DNA of 64,000 nt from Aureimonas sp. OT7 (GTDB taxonomy: Bacteria > Pseudomonadota > Alphaproteobacteria > Rhizobiales > Rhizobiaceae): the NCBI RefSeq assembly GCF_014844055.1, contig NZ_CP062167.1, positions 3,323,501 through 3,387,500 of the forward strand. Reading direction: 5' to 3'. Shown here in pieces: positions 45,574 to 53,813 of this stretch (positions are counted from its first letter, which is position 1; each line of letters starts with the position of its first letter). Made by a program: the position numbers and the translations under genes. The notes beneath the pieces were generated by a model. The model saw only the letters and a program-made list of their open reading frames with translations. It was not told where the DNA came from and made no database searches.

Positions 45574-45592
45574 GATTCTAAATATAAGAATC
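45574..45592. promoter_or_regulatory. AT-rich inverted repeat upstream of the haem-type receptor
   Basis: GATTCT-N7-AGAATC, about 50 bases before the receptor start. With the longer repeat at 45647 it lies in a strikingly AT-rich 180-base stretch of otherwise GC-rich DNA. Resembles Irr/iron-control elements (TTAGAA...TTCTAA type) seen before rhizobial haem-uptake genes. Confidence 0.45.
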
Positions 45593-45646
45593 GGAATAAG
45601 TAGTGAATAATCGAATGGCAGATGCAATTCAAACAATATGTACTTA

Positions 45647-45669
45647 ATAATCATTCTAAGAATGATTAT
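45647..45669. promoter_or_regulatory. 23-base perfect palindrome, probable Fur/Irr-type operator
   Basis: Perfect 11-base arms (ATAATCATTCT and its complement) around a single A. It lies 123 bases before the receptor gene and about 200 bases before the small secreted-protein gene on the other strand, so it may serve either. The ATTCTAAGAAT core is like iron-responsive boxes. The rest of the 348-base intergenic region (45525-45872) shows no gene. Confidence 0.55.
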
Positions 45670-45872
45670 AATGCTTTCTGGTCTTGAGTTTCCAGAAGCC
45701 GGAAGGCACCGTCCGCATGGCTTTGCCATGCCTGCTCATACGATGATTTTGACGCCTCTCACCCAACCACTGGCGGTTGATGCCGACCAGATCGAGTGCG
45801 GCGACAACTGGATTGACGGCGATGTGAATCTGACCGTGTATTGGGTGTCGCAACTCGTCGAAGGTTTTCAAC

Positions 45873-46121
45873 ATGTCCATACGCACGCTTACGCTCGCAG
45901 CGGTTCTCGGATTGGGTCTTGGATCGATTGGCCATCTCGCAACGACCGCCTGGGCCAACCAGCCGGAGATGGATGCCGCAATGTCCGAACTGCGCTCAGC
46001 GCTGGACTCGCTGAGGGCCGCAGAGCCCAACAAGGGCGGGCACCGCGAGCGGGCGATAGAACTCGTCGAGCAGGCAATTGCCGAAACGCAGGCTGGAATC
46101 GATTACGCCGCCGGCCAGTAA
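45873..46121 (+). CDS. Small secreted protein of unknown function
   Basis: 82 residues. A clear Sec signal peptide (MSIRTLTLAAVLGLGLG, cleavage probably after AWA near residue 28) is followed by about 54 residues predicted as two amphipathic helices with the motif NKGGHRERAIELVEQAI. Small proteins with this NKGGHR-RAI pattern occur widely in Proteobacteria, but I know of no assigned function. GAAGG lies eight bases before the ATG. Divergent from the TonB receptor and sharing its AT-rich control region. Confidence 0.75.
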   Translation: MSIRTLTLAAVLGLGLGSIGHLATTAWANQPEMDAAMSELRSALDSLRAAEPNKGGHRERAIELVEQAIAETQAGIDYAAGQ

Positions 46122-46344
46122 GCGTCGCGCGGGAGAGGTTGGCGCCGGCACGAAATCGACGCGCCGGTGTCGCTCACCCCGGCGGGCCGACGGCCCTGCG
46201 GCCAGCCGGGACGTCATTTGTGCCGACAGTTAGTTGTCAACAAAACTATTATCGGGTGCGCATTTGCGGCACGGATCCGGAGTTGGCAGATGGGCAAGGC
46301 AGACGAGAAACTTACGCCGTTAGAGGCCGAAGCCGCGGGCCATT

Positions 46345-47271
46345 ATGAAGCGTATCCAGGACGCGGGTGGCCCCCTCGCCTACTGCATCGGCTATATCAA
46401 CCACATCGCGCGGCTGAAGGGTGACGGGGCGTTCGTTGTCATCCGCGAGCGGACGGCCTCTTTTCCGAGGATGGCGGTGCAGCTTGCCGCGGCGGGAGCG
46501 GCCCATGCCGCCCGGAAAGAAGGCGTGGACGAGGAAATGCGGAGCAAGGCCGAGGCGTGGGCGCGGAATGCGTGGATCCACGCAGCCGGACATTACGTCG
46601 ACCAGCCTTCCGGAGGTGATGACCCCGAAGTCGTAGAGCATCCAAATGCCCAGTCGATGGCGATGATCCGGAAGGGAGCCGACACCCGCAAGGCGAAGGC
46701 CGCCGAGCAATGGGACCGCCTGATCGGCAATGGCGTGGACAGCCTCATGACGCTCGCGCTGGCTGGCCACGAGGCCAGGAAGCCGGTTACCCGAAAAGAA
46801 GGATTGATCGCCCTCGCCACTCTGGCCGGACTGGTGCTGGCGATCATAGGCTATGGTGCGTCCCACTGGTACCTGTCTGTAAAGATCACGGCGCCTTACG
46901 AGACAGAGGAAGGCCTGCAGCAGCGCCGGGACGCGACAGACCGGGTCATCGCATACGACAAGGTCATGTCCTGGACCCCGCGCAGAGGGGGCATCTTCAA
47001 GTTGTTTCTCGATTGGCCCATGTCCCCGACCACGGACGAGGAGGCAGCGTTTATCGAGTTCGCCACCGACATCATCCAGTTCAGGCGGGGCATGATCGAG
47101 GAACGCCTGATCTGCGGCGATGCCGAGGTGAGCGATGATCAGGCCATGGGCATCGTGGAGGACGTGAACGACGGTATCGACCTCCACGACAAGACGCTGG
47201 AGCCATTTACGCGGGCGCAGTCCCTGATCATCGGAGCGCTCTCGAGATTGTATCCCCTGCCCTGTCGCTGA
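46345..47271 (+). CDS. Hypothetical single-pass membrane protein, N terminus uncertain
   Basis: About 308 residues; I do not recognise a family. Residues ~150-175 form one membrane segment (EGLIALATLAGLVLAIIGYG); the N-terminal half is Ala-rich and soluble, the C-terminal half acidic. ATG 46345 has no ribosome binding site. ATG 46289, 56 bases upstream, follows GGAG at eight bases but is in another frame and runs into a stop at 46424; a run of five C at about 46369-46373 would restore one continuous frame if it changed length. A frameshift or sequencing error there is possible. Confidence 0.65.
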   Translation: MKRIQDAGGPLAYCIGYINHIARLKGDGAFVVIRERTASFPRMAVQLAAAGAAHAARKEGVDEEMRSKAEAWARNAWIHAAGHYVDQPSGGDDPEVVEHPNAQSMAMIRKGADTRKAKAAEQWDRLIGNGVDSLMTLALAGHEARKPVTRKEGLIALATLAGLVLAIIGYGASHWYLSVKITAPYETEEGLQQRRDATDRVIAYDKVMSWTPRRGGIFKLFLDWPMSPTTDEEAAFIEFATDIIQFRRGMIEERLICGDAEVSDDQAMGIVEDVNDGIDLHDKTLEPFTRAQSLIIGALSRLYPLPCR

Positions 47272-47318
47272 TGTCTGACTGAGGTTTTCGTCTGGAGCGG
47301 AGCTCGGCCCGGAAGACG

Positions 47319-48374
47319 CTACGCTGACAGTTCCTTTCGGACGATCTCCGCGCCCGCGCTAAGCGCCCGAAGCTTGCCGCTGGCGGTCTGCCGAGACAGA
47401 GGGGCCATACCACAATTGGTGCAAGGGTAGAGTTTATCGGCATCGACGAATTTGAGGGCCTTGCGGAGAGTTCCCGCGACTTCCTCCGGCGTTTCCACTG
47501 CCTCACAGGCCACGTCGATGGCGCCCACCATCACCTTCTTGCCCCGCAGAATCTCAAGAAGATCCATCGGCACATGCGAGTTGTGGCATTCGAGCGAGAT
47601 CAGGTCGATGCTGGATTGCTGCAATTTGGGAAACGACTCCTCATATTGCCGCCATTCCGAGCCGAGCGTCTTCTTCCAATCGGTATTGGCCTTGATCCCG
47701 TAGCCGTAGCAGATGTGCACGGCCGTCTCGCATGTCAGGCCTTCCACCGCCCGCTCCAGGGCGGCAATGCCCCAATCGTTGACCTCGTCGAAGAAAACGT
47801 TGAATGCCGGCTCGTCGAACTGGACGATGTCGACGCCCGCGGCCTGAAGTTCCCGCGCCTCTTCGTTGAGGATCGCGGCAAACTCCCAGGCCAGCTTTTC
47901 GCGGCTCCTGTAGTGTGCGTCGTAAAGCGTATCGATCATGGTCATCGGACCTGGCAGGGCCCATTTGATCGGCTGTGTCGTATAGCGCCTGAGAAACCTG
48001 GCGTCGTCGACAAACACGGACCTGGGGCGCGACACCGCGTCGACGACGGTCGGCACGCTCGCGTCATAACGGTTGCGTATTCTGACGGTCTCGCGCTTCT
48101 CGAAGTCGACACCATCGAGATGCTCTACGAACGTCGTGACGAAATGCTGACGGGTCTGCTCGCCATCGCTGACGATGTCGATTCCGGCCTGCTGCTGGTC
48201 GGCCAGCGACAGGCGCAGCGCGTCCTGTTTCCCTTCCGCCAAATCCTGATCGTGCAACCTCCAGGGTGACCAGAGTTTCTGAGGTTGCGCGAGCCAGGAC
48301 GGCTTGGGGAGGCTGCCGGCGGTGGATGTGGGTAGAAGCTTTTTCACGATGCGGGGCTTTCGATCTCGGGACAT
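47319..48374 (-). CDS. mesD: Folate-independent methionine synthase, core MetE family (MesD type)
   Basis: 351-residue protein with only the C-terminal catalytic barrel of MetE; the folate-binding N-terminal half of MetE is absent. All four zinc ligands have counterparts: His and Cys in AVHICYGYG, Glu in LISLECHNS and Cys in CTNCGMAPL. It makes methionine from homocysteine with a non-folate methyl source. Pairing with DUF1852 identifies the MesD class, which needs its partner MesX. The start 48374 overlaps the MesX stop by one base (TAATG), so translation is coupled. Confidence 0.85.
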   Translation of the reverse strand: MSRDRKPRIVKKLLPTSTAGSLPKPSWLAQPQKLWSPWRLHDQDLAEGKQDALRLSLADQQQAGIDIVSDGEQTRQHFVTTFVEHLDGVDFEKRETVRIRNRYDASVPTVVDAVSRPRSVFVDDARFLRRYTTQPIKWALPGPMTMIDTLYDAHYRSREKLAWEFAAILNEEARELQAAGVDIVQFDEPAFNVFFDEVNDWGIAALERAVEGLTCETAVHICYGYGIKANTDWKKTLGSEWRQYEESFPKLQQSSIDLISLECHNSHVPMDLLEILRGKKVMVGAIDVACEAVETPEEVAGTLRKALKFVDADKLYPCTNCGMAPLSRQTASGKLRALSAGAEIVRKELSA

Positions 48375-49357
48375 TAGGCTGCGTTGCCGAAGGACCATTC
48401 CTCAAGAGCGGTCCGGTGCGGTTTGATGAGGGTGTCTTCGATGAATTTGCCCTGCTCCAGGGCCAGGCGGCTGCGCTCTTCCCGATCGTAGACGATACGG
48501 GTCAGGGAATAGTCGTGATGGTTCAGGCTGGGCCGATAGATTGCCCCCGCGGCGGCATTGGCATTGTAGATTTCGGGACGGTAGATGCGCTGGAACGTCT
48601 CCATCGTGCTGATCGTCCCGATCAGTTCCAGATTGGAGTAGTCGGAAAGCAGATCGCCAATGAAGTAGAAGGCCAGCGGCGCGACGCTTCCCGCCGGCAT
48701 GAAGTAGCGAACCTCCATGCCCATCTTGCCGAAGTACAGATCCGTCAGCGAGCGCTTGTCCTGCCGATACTCGACCCCCATGACGGGATGGCGATTGTCG
48801 GTCCGATGGTATGTCCTGCCGGTGGACACGCTGATGCAGATGACGGGCGGCTTGCTGAAATGCGTACGGTACGTCTCGGAACGCAGGAAGCTCGTGAACA
48901 TACGCCCGTGCAGGTCGCCGAAATCGGTCGGAATGCTGAAGTCCGATCGACCCCTGTTATGCTCCGGCAGCGCCACGCTAAAGTCGAAATCCCGCAGATA
49001 GGATGAGAAGTTGTTGCCTACGATTCCGTCGACGGGCCGGCCGGCCTTGCGATCGACGATGGTCGTCTTGAGGACTTCGATCAGGGGGAAGGCATCCCCC
49101 GCGCCCAGCGTGCCGAGGGTCAACGCAACGGATACGATCTCCAGCTCGACCGAATAGCGATCGCCCCCTGGATTGTCCCACCCGGCCAGTGCGTTGAACC
49201 GACCGTCGATCATCCGCAGTGCCCTGCGCAGATTTTCCTGGCGGTTATCGCCTCTCGCCAGATTGGCGAAGTTGGTGGTGATGCGCGTGCCTTCCGAGGG
49301 GACGTAGTCCTCGTTGAAAGGGACGCTCCTGACGGAGAAATTGAACTTCTGAGACAT
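48374..49357 (-). CDS. mesX: MesX (DUF1852), partner of the MesD methionine synthase
   Basis: 327-residue DUF1852 protein. The family is found almost only next to MesD and is required for its activity (shown genetically in other bacteria). No cofactor motif is evident to me; the N terminus MSQKFNFSVRSVPFNEDY and the SNLELIGTISTMETFQRIYRPE segment are typical. ATG 49357 follows a GGGG-CACAGC spacing; the earlier in-frame start at 49384 is less likely. A cobalamin riboswitch lies upstream. Confidence 0.85.
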   Translation of the reverse strand: MSQKFNFSVRSVPFNEDYVPSEGTRITTNFANLARGDNRQENLRRALRMIDGRFNALAGWDNPGGDRYSVELEIVSVALTLGTLGAGDAFPLIEVLKTTIVDRKAGRPVDGIVGNNFSSYLRDFDFSVALPEHNRGRSDFSIPTDFGDLHGRMFTSFLRSETYRTHFSKPPVICISVSTGRTYHRTDNRHPVMGVEYRQDKRSLTDLYFGKMGMEVRYFMPAGSVAPLAFYFIGDLLSDYSNLELIGTISTMETFQRIYRPEIYNANAAAGAIYRPSLNHHDYSLTRIVYDREERSRLALEQGKFIEDTLIKPHRTALEEWSFGNAA

Positions 49358-49474
49358 GCTGTGCCCCGTTCGATCTGGGGGCATGGGTCAGCAGACGCAT
49401 AGCATGAGGGGCCGCGACGATGCGGCTTCCGCTACGGCACACTGGGACACCCCGCCCGTGGACGTTGTTTTGCT

Positions 49475-49660
49475 GAAGGCAGGTCTCCTGGCTTGCGGCT
49501 CACCACTTGCGTCCGTCTTCCCAGGCAGAACCCAGTGACATGCTGGACGCAAGCTCACCGCTTACAGTTGCGGGGGCAGCGCCGGACTTTCCGCATGGAC
49601 GGATCACCGGCTTCCCTCTTAGCTCCGGCGCGTCGCAGGCGACGACCGGAGACCTTAAGC
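49475..49660 (-). promoter_or_regulatory. Cobalamin (B12) riboswitch controlling mesX-mesD
   Basis: Read on the minus strand: GGGAAGCCGGTG (about 49610), the core CGCTGCCCCCGCAACTG followed by TAAGCGG (49558-49583), the GTCACTGGG element, a GGGAAGACGG stem and the B12 box AGCCAGGAGACCTGCC (49479-49494). These occur in the correct order and spacing for the class. It should lower mesX-mesD expression when B12 is plentiful and MetH can work. About 118 bases separate it from the mesX start. Confidence 0.92.
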
Positions 49661-49761
49661 CTGGCAAGCCTGCTGCATCGGGCTGATAGAGTCAAGTGGA
49701 TATAAGGATATCCTTATATCCTGGCGTCACCATGATCCTGTTCGGCCAGACTCCTTCGCCC

Positions 49762-50190
49762 TCACGAGTAGGAGGCAGCACGTTCGGACGCCGGCGCTTC
49801 GACGGACTCCACCGTCAGGCGATGGGTCCGCCCGTCCCGGGCCGTCCAGTTGATGGACTGCCCGGCCGACAGGCCGATCAATGCCACGCCGATCGGCGTC
49901 AGGATCGAGACCTTGCCTTCTGCGATGTCCGCTTCGCCCGGGAACACGAGCGTGACATGCCGATCCTCGCCGAGGTCACTCGTAAACCGAAGGGACGAGC
50001 CCATGCGCACGACATTTGCGGGCAGCCGGCCATCCTCGACCATCTTTGCACGATCCAGTTCCGCAAGCAGTTCCTCGGCCACGGCCGGGTTGCGCTCGGC
50101 AAGGGTATCGGCCAGCCGCCAGAGCCGCTCGCTGTCGGTACGCGTCACGGTGATTGCCGGCTTGCGGTTCTGCCTGGTTGCCCGAGCCAT
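49762..50190 (-). CDS. rnk: Rnk-like nucleoside diphosphate kinase regulator (GreA/GreB C-terminal domain)
   Basis: 142 residues. The short N-terminal helical region (SERLWRLADTLAERNPAVAEELLAELDRA) is too small for a Gre coiled coil, and the C-terminal domain has the GreA/GreB-fold motif GKVSILTPIGVALIGLSAGQSI. This two-part layout is that of Rnk, which binds RNA polymerase without cleavage activity. Monocistronic. Confidence 0.85.
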   Translation of the reverse strand: MARATRQNRKPAITVTRTDSERLWRLADTLAERNPAVAEELLAELDRAKMVEDGRLPANVVRMGSSLRFTSDLGEDRHVTLVFPGEADIAEGKVSILTPIGVALIGLSAGQSINWTARDGRTHRLTVESVEAPASERAASYS

Positions 50191-50488
50191 CTGAATGCCC
50201 TCATGTCTGGCGCACGCGCGCAGAGGCGACGCGGCGCTTGTTATCTAAATCCGGGATTGCTGGTGTCGCTGCCGGCCCGATGTCCGCAGTGGTCGGAAAC
50301 TGGCCTGTGCCCCACGACCGGGACGCGACAGGCCCTGGCCGGGGGTCAGATGCCCGCGATGGGGCACACCCTGAAAAATGCCAAGAGGGGGTGGTCGGTC
50401 GTCAACATGCCATAGACCTGGGCTCTAGCCCGCCTGAAGTCAAGCGAGAGCCCCCCTTCATCATTTTTGCAGAACTTGAGCATGGCGA

Positions 50489-50517
50489 TTGACTTTTCGC
50501 TATGGCGCGTCCATATA
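50489..50517 (+). promoter_or_regulatory. Strong sigma-70-type promoter for the candidate small RNA
   Basis: TTGACT (50489-50494), exact 17-base spacer, CATATA (50512-50517). No open reading frame with a ribosome binding site follows before the terminator. Confidence 0.5.
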
Positions 50518-50523
50518 GAGGCA

Positions 50524-50667
50524 GTGCAGCGCGTCCCCGAGAGGTTGATGCGCTCATGATTTTGGTGTTTCGTCCGACCACGGATGTACTGGCGAGTTGA
50601 GTCACCGAGATCGCACATCTCTGCAGAGAGCGCCGGAGCCGTTGGGTGAGATCCCCAGCGGCTTTTT
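50524..50667 (+). ncRNA. Candidate small regulatory RNA (about 145 nt)
   Basis: The 548-base space between the rnk gene and the attachment-protein gene holds a well-formed promoter, about 120 bases without a credible ORF and a strong rho-independent terminator, all on the plus strand, opposite to both neighbours. Internal complementary stretches (GCAGCGCG with a later GATGCGCTC; CATCTCTGCAGAGAG) can fold. I do not recognise a known family. Nothing else is visible in 50191-50488. Confidence 0.5.
50637..50667 (+). terminator. Rho-independent terminator of the candidate small RNA
   Basis: Ten-base arms AGCCGTTGGG / CCCAGCGGCT with one G-U pair, followed by five T on the plus strand. No plus-strand gene precedes it within 300 bases. 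Confidence 0.75.
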
Positions 50668-50738
50668 CGTGTCCGGCCGCTTCGGGCCCGGCCGCCGGCA
50701 GTGGTTTTTGACCGCATGCCGGCGCCCGGCAAGCAGCC

Positions 50739-51143
50739 TCAACCCGCTGCGATCGCCTTGAGTATGTCGTCGCTCGATTGGCCGGTCAGATCCTTCGACA
50801 ATTCGCCGATCAAAGCCTCCTTCAGCTTGGCGTGATAATGCTTTCGCATCTCGCCAAGCGCCCGGGGAGCGGCAATGATGATGAGGCTCTTGAGCTTGCC
50901 CGTCACGGCCCTGTCGTTCAGCTTGGCGACCACTCCGGCTACGAAGCCGTCCTCGTCCTGCGTATTGTCGTCGGGGTTCGCGGAACTGCTGGCGTGGCCG
51001 ACACCGCCGCTCTTGTTATCGGTATCGATGTCGCCCGTGGCCACCGGCTTCAATTTGGGGTTCTGCTCGTCTCCCGTATTCTGGAAGAAGCTCAACTTCG
51101 CTCCATCGACCACCGCAACCATCGTGTCTTTGGGAATTCGCAT
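50739..51143 (-). CDS. Host attachment protein-family homologue
   Basis: 134 residues. The N terminus (DTMVAVVDGAKLSFFQNTGDE) and central LIIIAAPRALGEMRKHYHAKLK match the host-attachment family (named from Agrobacterium), which adopts an archaeal release factor-like fold. Cellular role is poorly defined. ATG 51143 is chosen because GGAG lies six bases upstream; in-frame ATGs at 51149 and 51155 also exist. Monocistronic. Confidence 0.82.
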   Translation of the reverse strand: MRIPKDTMVAVVDGAKLSFFQNTGDEQNPKLKPVATGDIDTDNKSGGVGHASSSANPDDNTQDEDGFVAGVVAKLNDRAVTGKLKSLIIIAAPRALGEMRKHYHAKLKEALIGELSKDLTGQSSDDILKAIAAG

Positions 51144-51274
51144 TCTCATCTCCATCCTTGGACCAGACAGAAACGCGTTGACGTCCAGAACGCTCCCAAA
51201 ATGAACCAATCGCCGTCTGCGGCCTTATAAGGGCACATCGGAATGTTCGACGCTTACGGCAGGAGAAATCGGAT

Positions 51275-51616
51275 ATGGACAAGAACCGTTTTGAAGGCAC
51301 CGCCAAGGAATTCGGCGGCAAGGTTCAGGGCGCGTTTGGCGATGCGGTCGGATCGGACCGCCAATCGGCGGAAGGCCGGGTACGCGAGACCGAGGGCAAG
51401 GCACAGAACCTCTACGGACAGGGCCGTGACGCCGTCCGCGACGCGGCCGACGAAGCCTCGCGCTATGCATCGGACATTTACGAGAACGCCGGCGCTTACG
51501 CGCATGAAGGCCAGAAGGTCGTGCGACGCCAGGTTCAGGACCGTCCCCTGTCGTCCCTGCTGGTTGCCGGTCTCATCGGCTTTGCCATCGGCATCACCAT
51601 GCGCGATCGCGGCTGA
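51275..51616 (+). CDS. CsbD/DUF883-like stress protein with membrane anchor
   Basis: 113 residues. N-terminal CsbD-like segment (MDKNRFEGTAKEFGGKVQGAFGDAVGS) followed by a long charged amphipathic helix and a C-terminal glycine-rich hydrophobic segment (SSLLVAGLIGFAIGITMRDRG) as in ElaB/DUF883 inner-membrane proteins. Probably a stationary-phase or stress-induced membrane-associated protein. AGGAG precedes the ATG; a good terminator follows. Confidence 0.83.
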   Translation: MDKNRFEGTAKEFGGKVQGAFGDAVGSDRQSAEGRVRETEGKAQNLYGQGRDAVRDAADEASRYASDIYENAGAYAHEGQKVVRRQVQDRPLSSLLVAGLIGFAIGITMRDRG

Positions 51617-51637
51617 GAAATCACACGCCAAGGCAAT

Positions 51638-51667
51638 GGCCCGCCGCACACCGCGACGGGCCTTTTT
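51638..51667 (+). terminator. Rho-independent terminator after the CsbD-like gene
   Basis: GGCCCG / CGGGCC arms followed by TTTTT, 21 bases after the stop codon and just before the end of the convergent hisD-like gene. Confidence 0.75.
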
Positions 51668-51674
51668 GCATTCT

Positions 51675-52997
51675 TTATCGAATGAACTCCTGGCGAAGCG
51701 GCGAGACCGCGAGCGCATGGGATGAGAAGCCCTCGTACAGCGCCAGCGTGTGCGCGTGTTTGGCCAGCAGCGGAAAGCCCGCCGCGGTCACGTAGCCGAC
51801 GGAGCTGCGCTTGACGAAGTCGGTCACCGAAAGAGGTCCATAGGTGCGGGCCCAGCGGCTGGTGGGAAGCACGGCGTTCGGCCCAAGCCCGAAATTGGCG
51901 ATGCTGCATGGTGTATGCTGCCCCAGAAGTATTTCCGACGCCTCGGTGATCCGGCCCAGATGGTCGTAGGGCTCCTTCGACAGTATCTCCAGATGCTCGG
52001 GGGCATAAGCGTTGACGAAATCATAGCTTTCCTCGACCGATCCGGTCAGCACGATGCCGCCCGTCGGACCCGTCAGAACCGCGCGTGAGAAATCCACGCG
52101 CTGAGCGCTCATCCGCGCCCAAAGGTCCGGCAGGGCGGCAAGGGCTTCATCTGCGACGCGGCGGCTGTGGGTGACGAGGTAGGCGGAGGAATCGGGCCCG
52201 TGCTCGGCCTCGATCAGGAGGTCCAGCGCCGCCAGGCCGCCATGGACCGTGTCGTCGGCGAAGATGATGGATTCCGAAGGGCCGGCGGGCAGCCCGGTGT
52301 CGAGGGTTCCGGCCAGCAGCCGCTTTGCCGCCACCACCCACGGGCTTCCAGGTCCAACGATCTTCAGGGCAGGCCTCACCGTTTCGGTACCGAAGGCCAC
52401 GGCGGCCACCGCCTGTGCGCCCCCCACCTTGTAGACCGTTTCCACCCCTGCAAGCCGCGCAGCCACCAGCGTCGCAGCATCGACGCCGCCATCGGGGGCC
52501 GGCGGCGTAACGATGGCCAGATCGGGCACGCCAGCGACCACCGCCGGCACCGCCGTCATCATCGTCACCGACGGGAAGGATCCCTTGCCGCGCGGCACAT
52601 ACAGCGCCACCGAGCGAATGGGCGTGAACCGGTCACCGGCAAAGGCGCCCGGCCGGATCTCCTTCATCCACATGGTCTCCGGCTTCTGCTCCTCGTGGAA
52701 GCTGCGGATATTGTCGATGCCGAAGCGGATAGCGTCCACGACCGCCGCGTCCACCGCCGCGAAGGCAGCGTCAAATTCCGCGTCCGACACTTTCAGCCCA
52801 TCCGCTGCCAGCCCTTCGGCACGATCGAATTCGCGCCCGAAGCGAACCAGGGCCGCGTCACCTTCCGTGCGCACCGCCTCGACGATGGGGCGCACCTTGT
52901 CGATGATCGGGGAAAGGTCGGCCTCGGAGCGCTTCATCAGCCGGGCGCGCGCGTCGGACGGAAGGGCGGCATAATCATGAAACGAAACTTCGGACAT
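51675..52997 (-). CDS. HisD-family dehydrogenase, probably not histidinol dehydrogenase (HpsN-like)
   Basis: 440 residues of the histidinol dehydrogenase family; conserved APEHLEIL and KVGGAQAVAAVAFGTE are present. By alignment by eye, the zinc ligands of E. coli HisD are partly changed: Gln259 in LSQAEH is Glu here (LLIEAEHG), Asp360 region reads SIANFGLGPN, and the substrate motif NHVLPT is NAVLPT. Context is an ABC importer and an SDR dehydrogenase, not his genes. Known paralogues with this context include HpsN, which oxidises 2,3-dihydroxypropane-1-sulfonate to sulfolactate. Function as a polyol or sulfopolyol dehydrogenase is inferred. Confidence 0.8.
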   Translation of the reverse strand: MSEVSFHDYAALPSDARARLMKRSEADLSPIIDKVRPIVEAVRTEGDAALVRFGREFDRAEGLAADGLKVSDAEFDAAFAAVDAAVVDAIRFGIDNIRSFHEEQKPETMWMKEIRPGAFAGDRFTPIRSVALYVPRGKGSFPSVTMMTAVPAVVAGVPDLAIVTPPAPDGGVDAATLVAARLAGVETVYKVGGAQAVAAVAFGTETVRPALKIVGPGSPWVVAAKRLLAGTLDTGLPAGPSESIIFADDTVHGGLAALDLLIEAEHGPDSSAYLVTHSRRVADEALAALPDLWARMSAQRVDFSRAVLTGPTGGIVLTGSVEESYDFVNAYAPEHLEILSKEPYDHLGRITEASEILLGQHTPCSIANFGLGPNAVLPTSRWARTYGPLSVTDFVKRSSVGYVTAAGFPLLAKHAHTLALYEGFSSHALAVSPLRQEFIR

Positions 52998-53012
52998 TGC
53001 AGGCTGATCCTG

Positions 53013-53813
53013 TCACTTCGACTTGAGGAAGATGTCTAGCCCGACCAGCCGGTCGAGCAGCGCGATCGCCAGCGCGGCGCAAACGATGAAGACGACGGAA
53101 ACCGCCGCGAGATCCGGCGTGATGATCGAGCGGATGGAATTATAGATCTGCACCGGCAGCGTCACCGTTCGCGCGTCGGTCAACAGAAGGCTGACCAGAA
53201 ATTCGTTGAGCGCGAGGATGAACATCAGGAGCGCGCCGCTGATGACGCCGGGCATCACCGCCGGAAGCGTGACGTGGAAAAACACTGCCAGCGGCCGCGC
53301 CCCGCAATTGGCCGCCGCCAGTTCCAGGTCCGGGTCGAGGCCGGAGGCGCTTGCCGTTACGGCCCATATCATGAAGGGCAGGTTGATGACGCAGCAGGCA
53401 AGGCCGATGGGCCATATCTGTCCGAGCATGCCCCATTGCCCGAACAGCAGCATCAGGCCGATGCCCGAGCCGATGAGGGGTATGGTAAACGGCAGCAGCA
53501 GGTAGATCTGAAGCGTCTTTTCGAAGCGAACCGCATATTTGGCGAGCGCAATGCCGGCCAGCGTCCCGGCAGGGATCGCGATCAGCGTACAGACGGCCGC
53601 CACTTTCAGCGAGCGGAAGAAGGCATTCCGCAGGTCGCTGGCCGCGGCGATCTGCCGGTACCATTGCAGCGAAAACCCATCCGGCGGAAACGCGACGATC
53701 TTGCCCGAGGTGAAGGATGCGCCGAGGACGACGATCGTCGGCGCCGACAGCATGACGAGCACAAGCGCCACCATCGCCCAGATGACGACGGTCTTGGACA
53801 AGGGCTGGGTCAT
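53013..53813 (-). CDS. ABC transporter permease, PotC-like (second importer)
   Basis: 266-residue permease with six membrane segments and coupling loop LELAAANCGARPLAVFFHVTLP. ATG 53813 overlaps the stop of the PotB-like gene (ATGA); longer frames upstream are not coding. Part of the leftward operon ATPase - binding protein - permease - permease - hisD paralogue. Confidence 0.91.
   Translation of the reverse strand: MTQPLSKTVVIWAMVALVLVMLSAPTIVVLGASFTSGKIVAFPPDGFSLQWYRQIAAASDLRNAFFRSLKVAAVCTLIAIPAGTLAGIALAKYAVRFEKTLQIYLLLPFTIPLIGSGIGLMLLFGQWGMLGQIWPIGLACCVINLPFMIWAVTASASGLDPDLELAAANCGARPLAVFFHVTLPAVMPGVISGALLMFILALNEFLVSLLLTDARTVTLPVQIYNSIRSIITPDLAAVSVVFIVCAALAIALLDRLVGLDIFLKSK

Noticed and set aside
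51675..52997. hisD of histidine biosynthesis
   Set aside because: Zinc-ligand and substrate motifs differ from histidinol dehydrogenase and there are no other his genes nearby, so the symbol hisD was not assigned.
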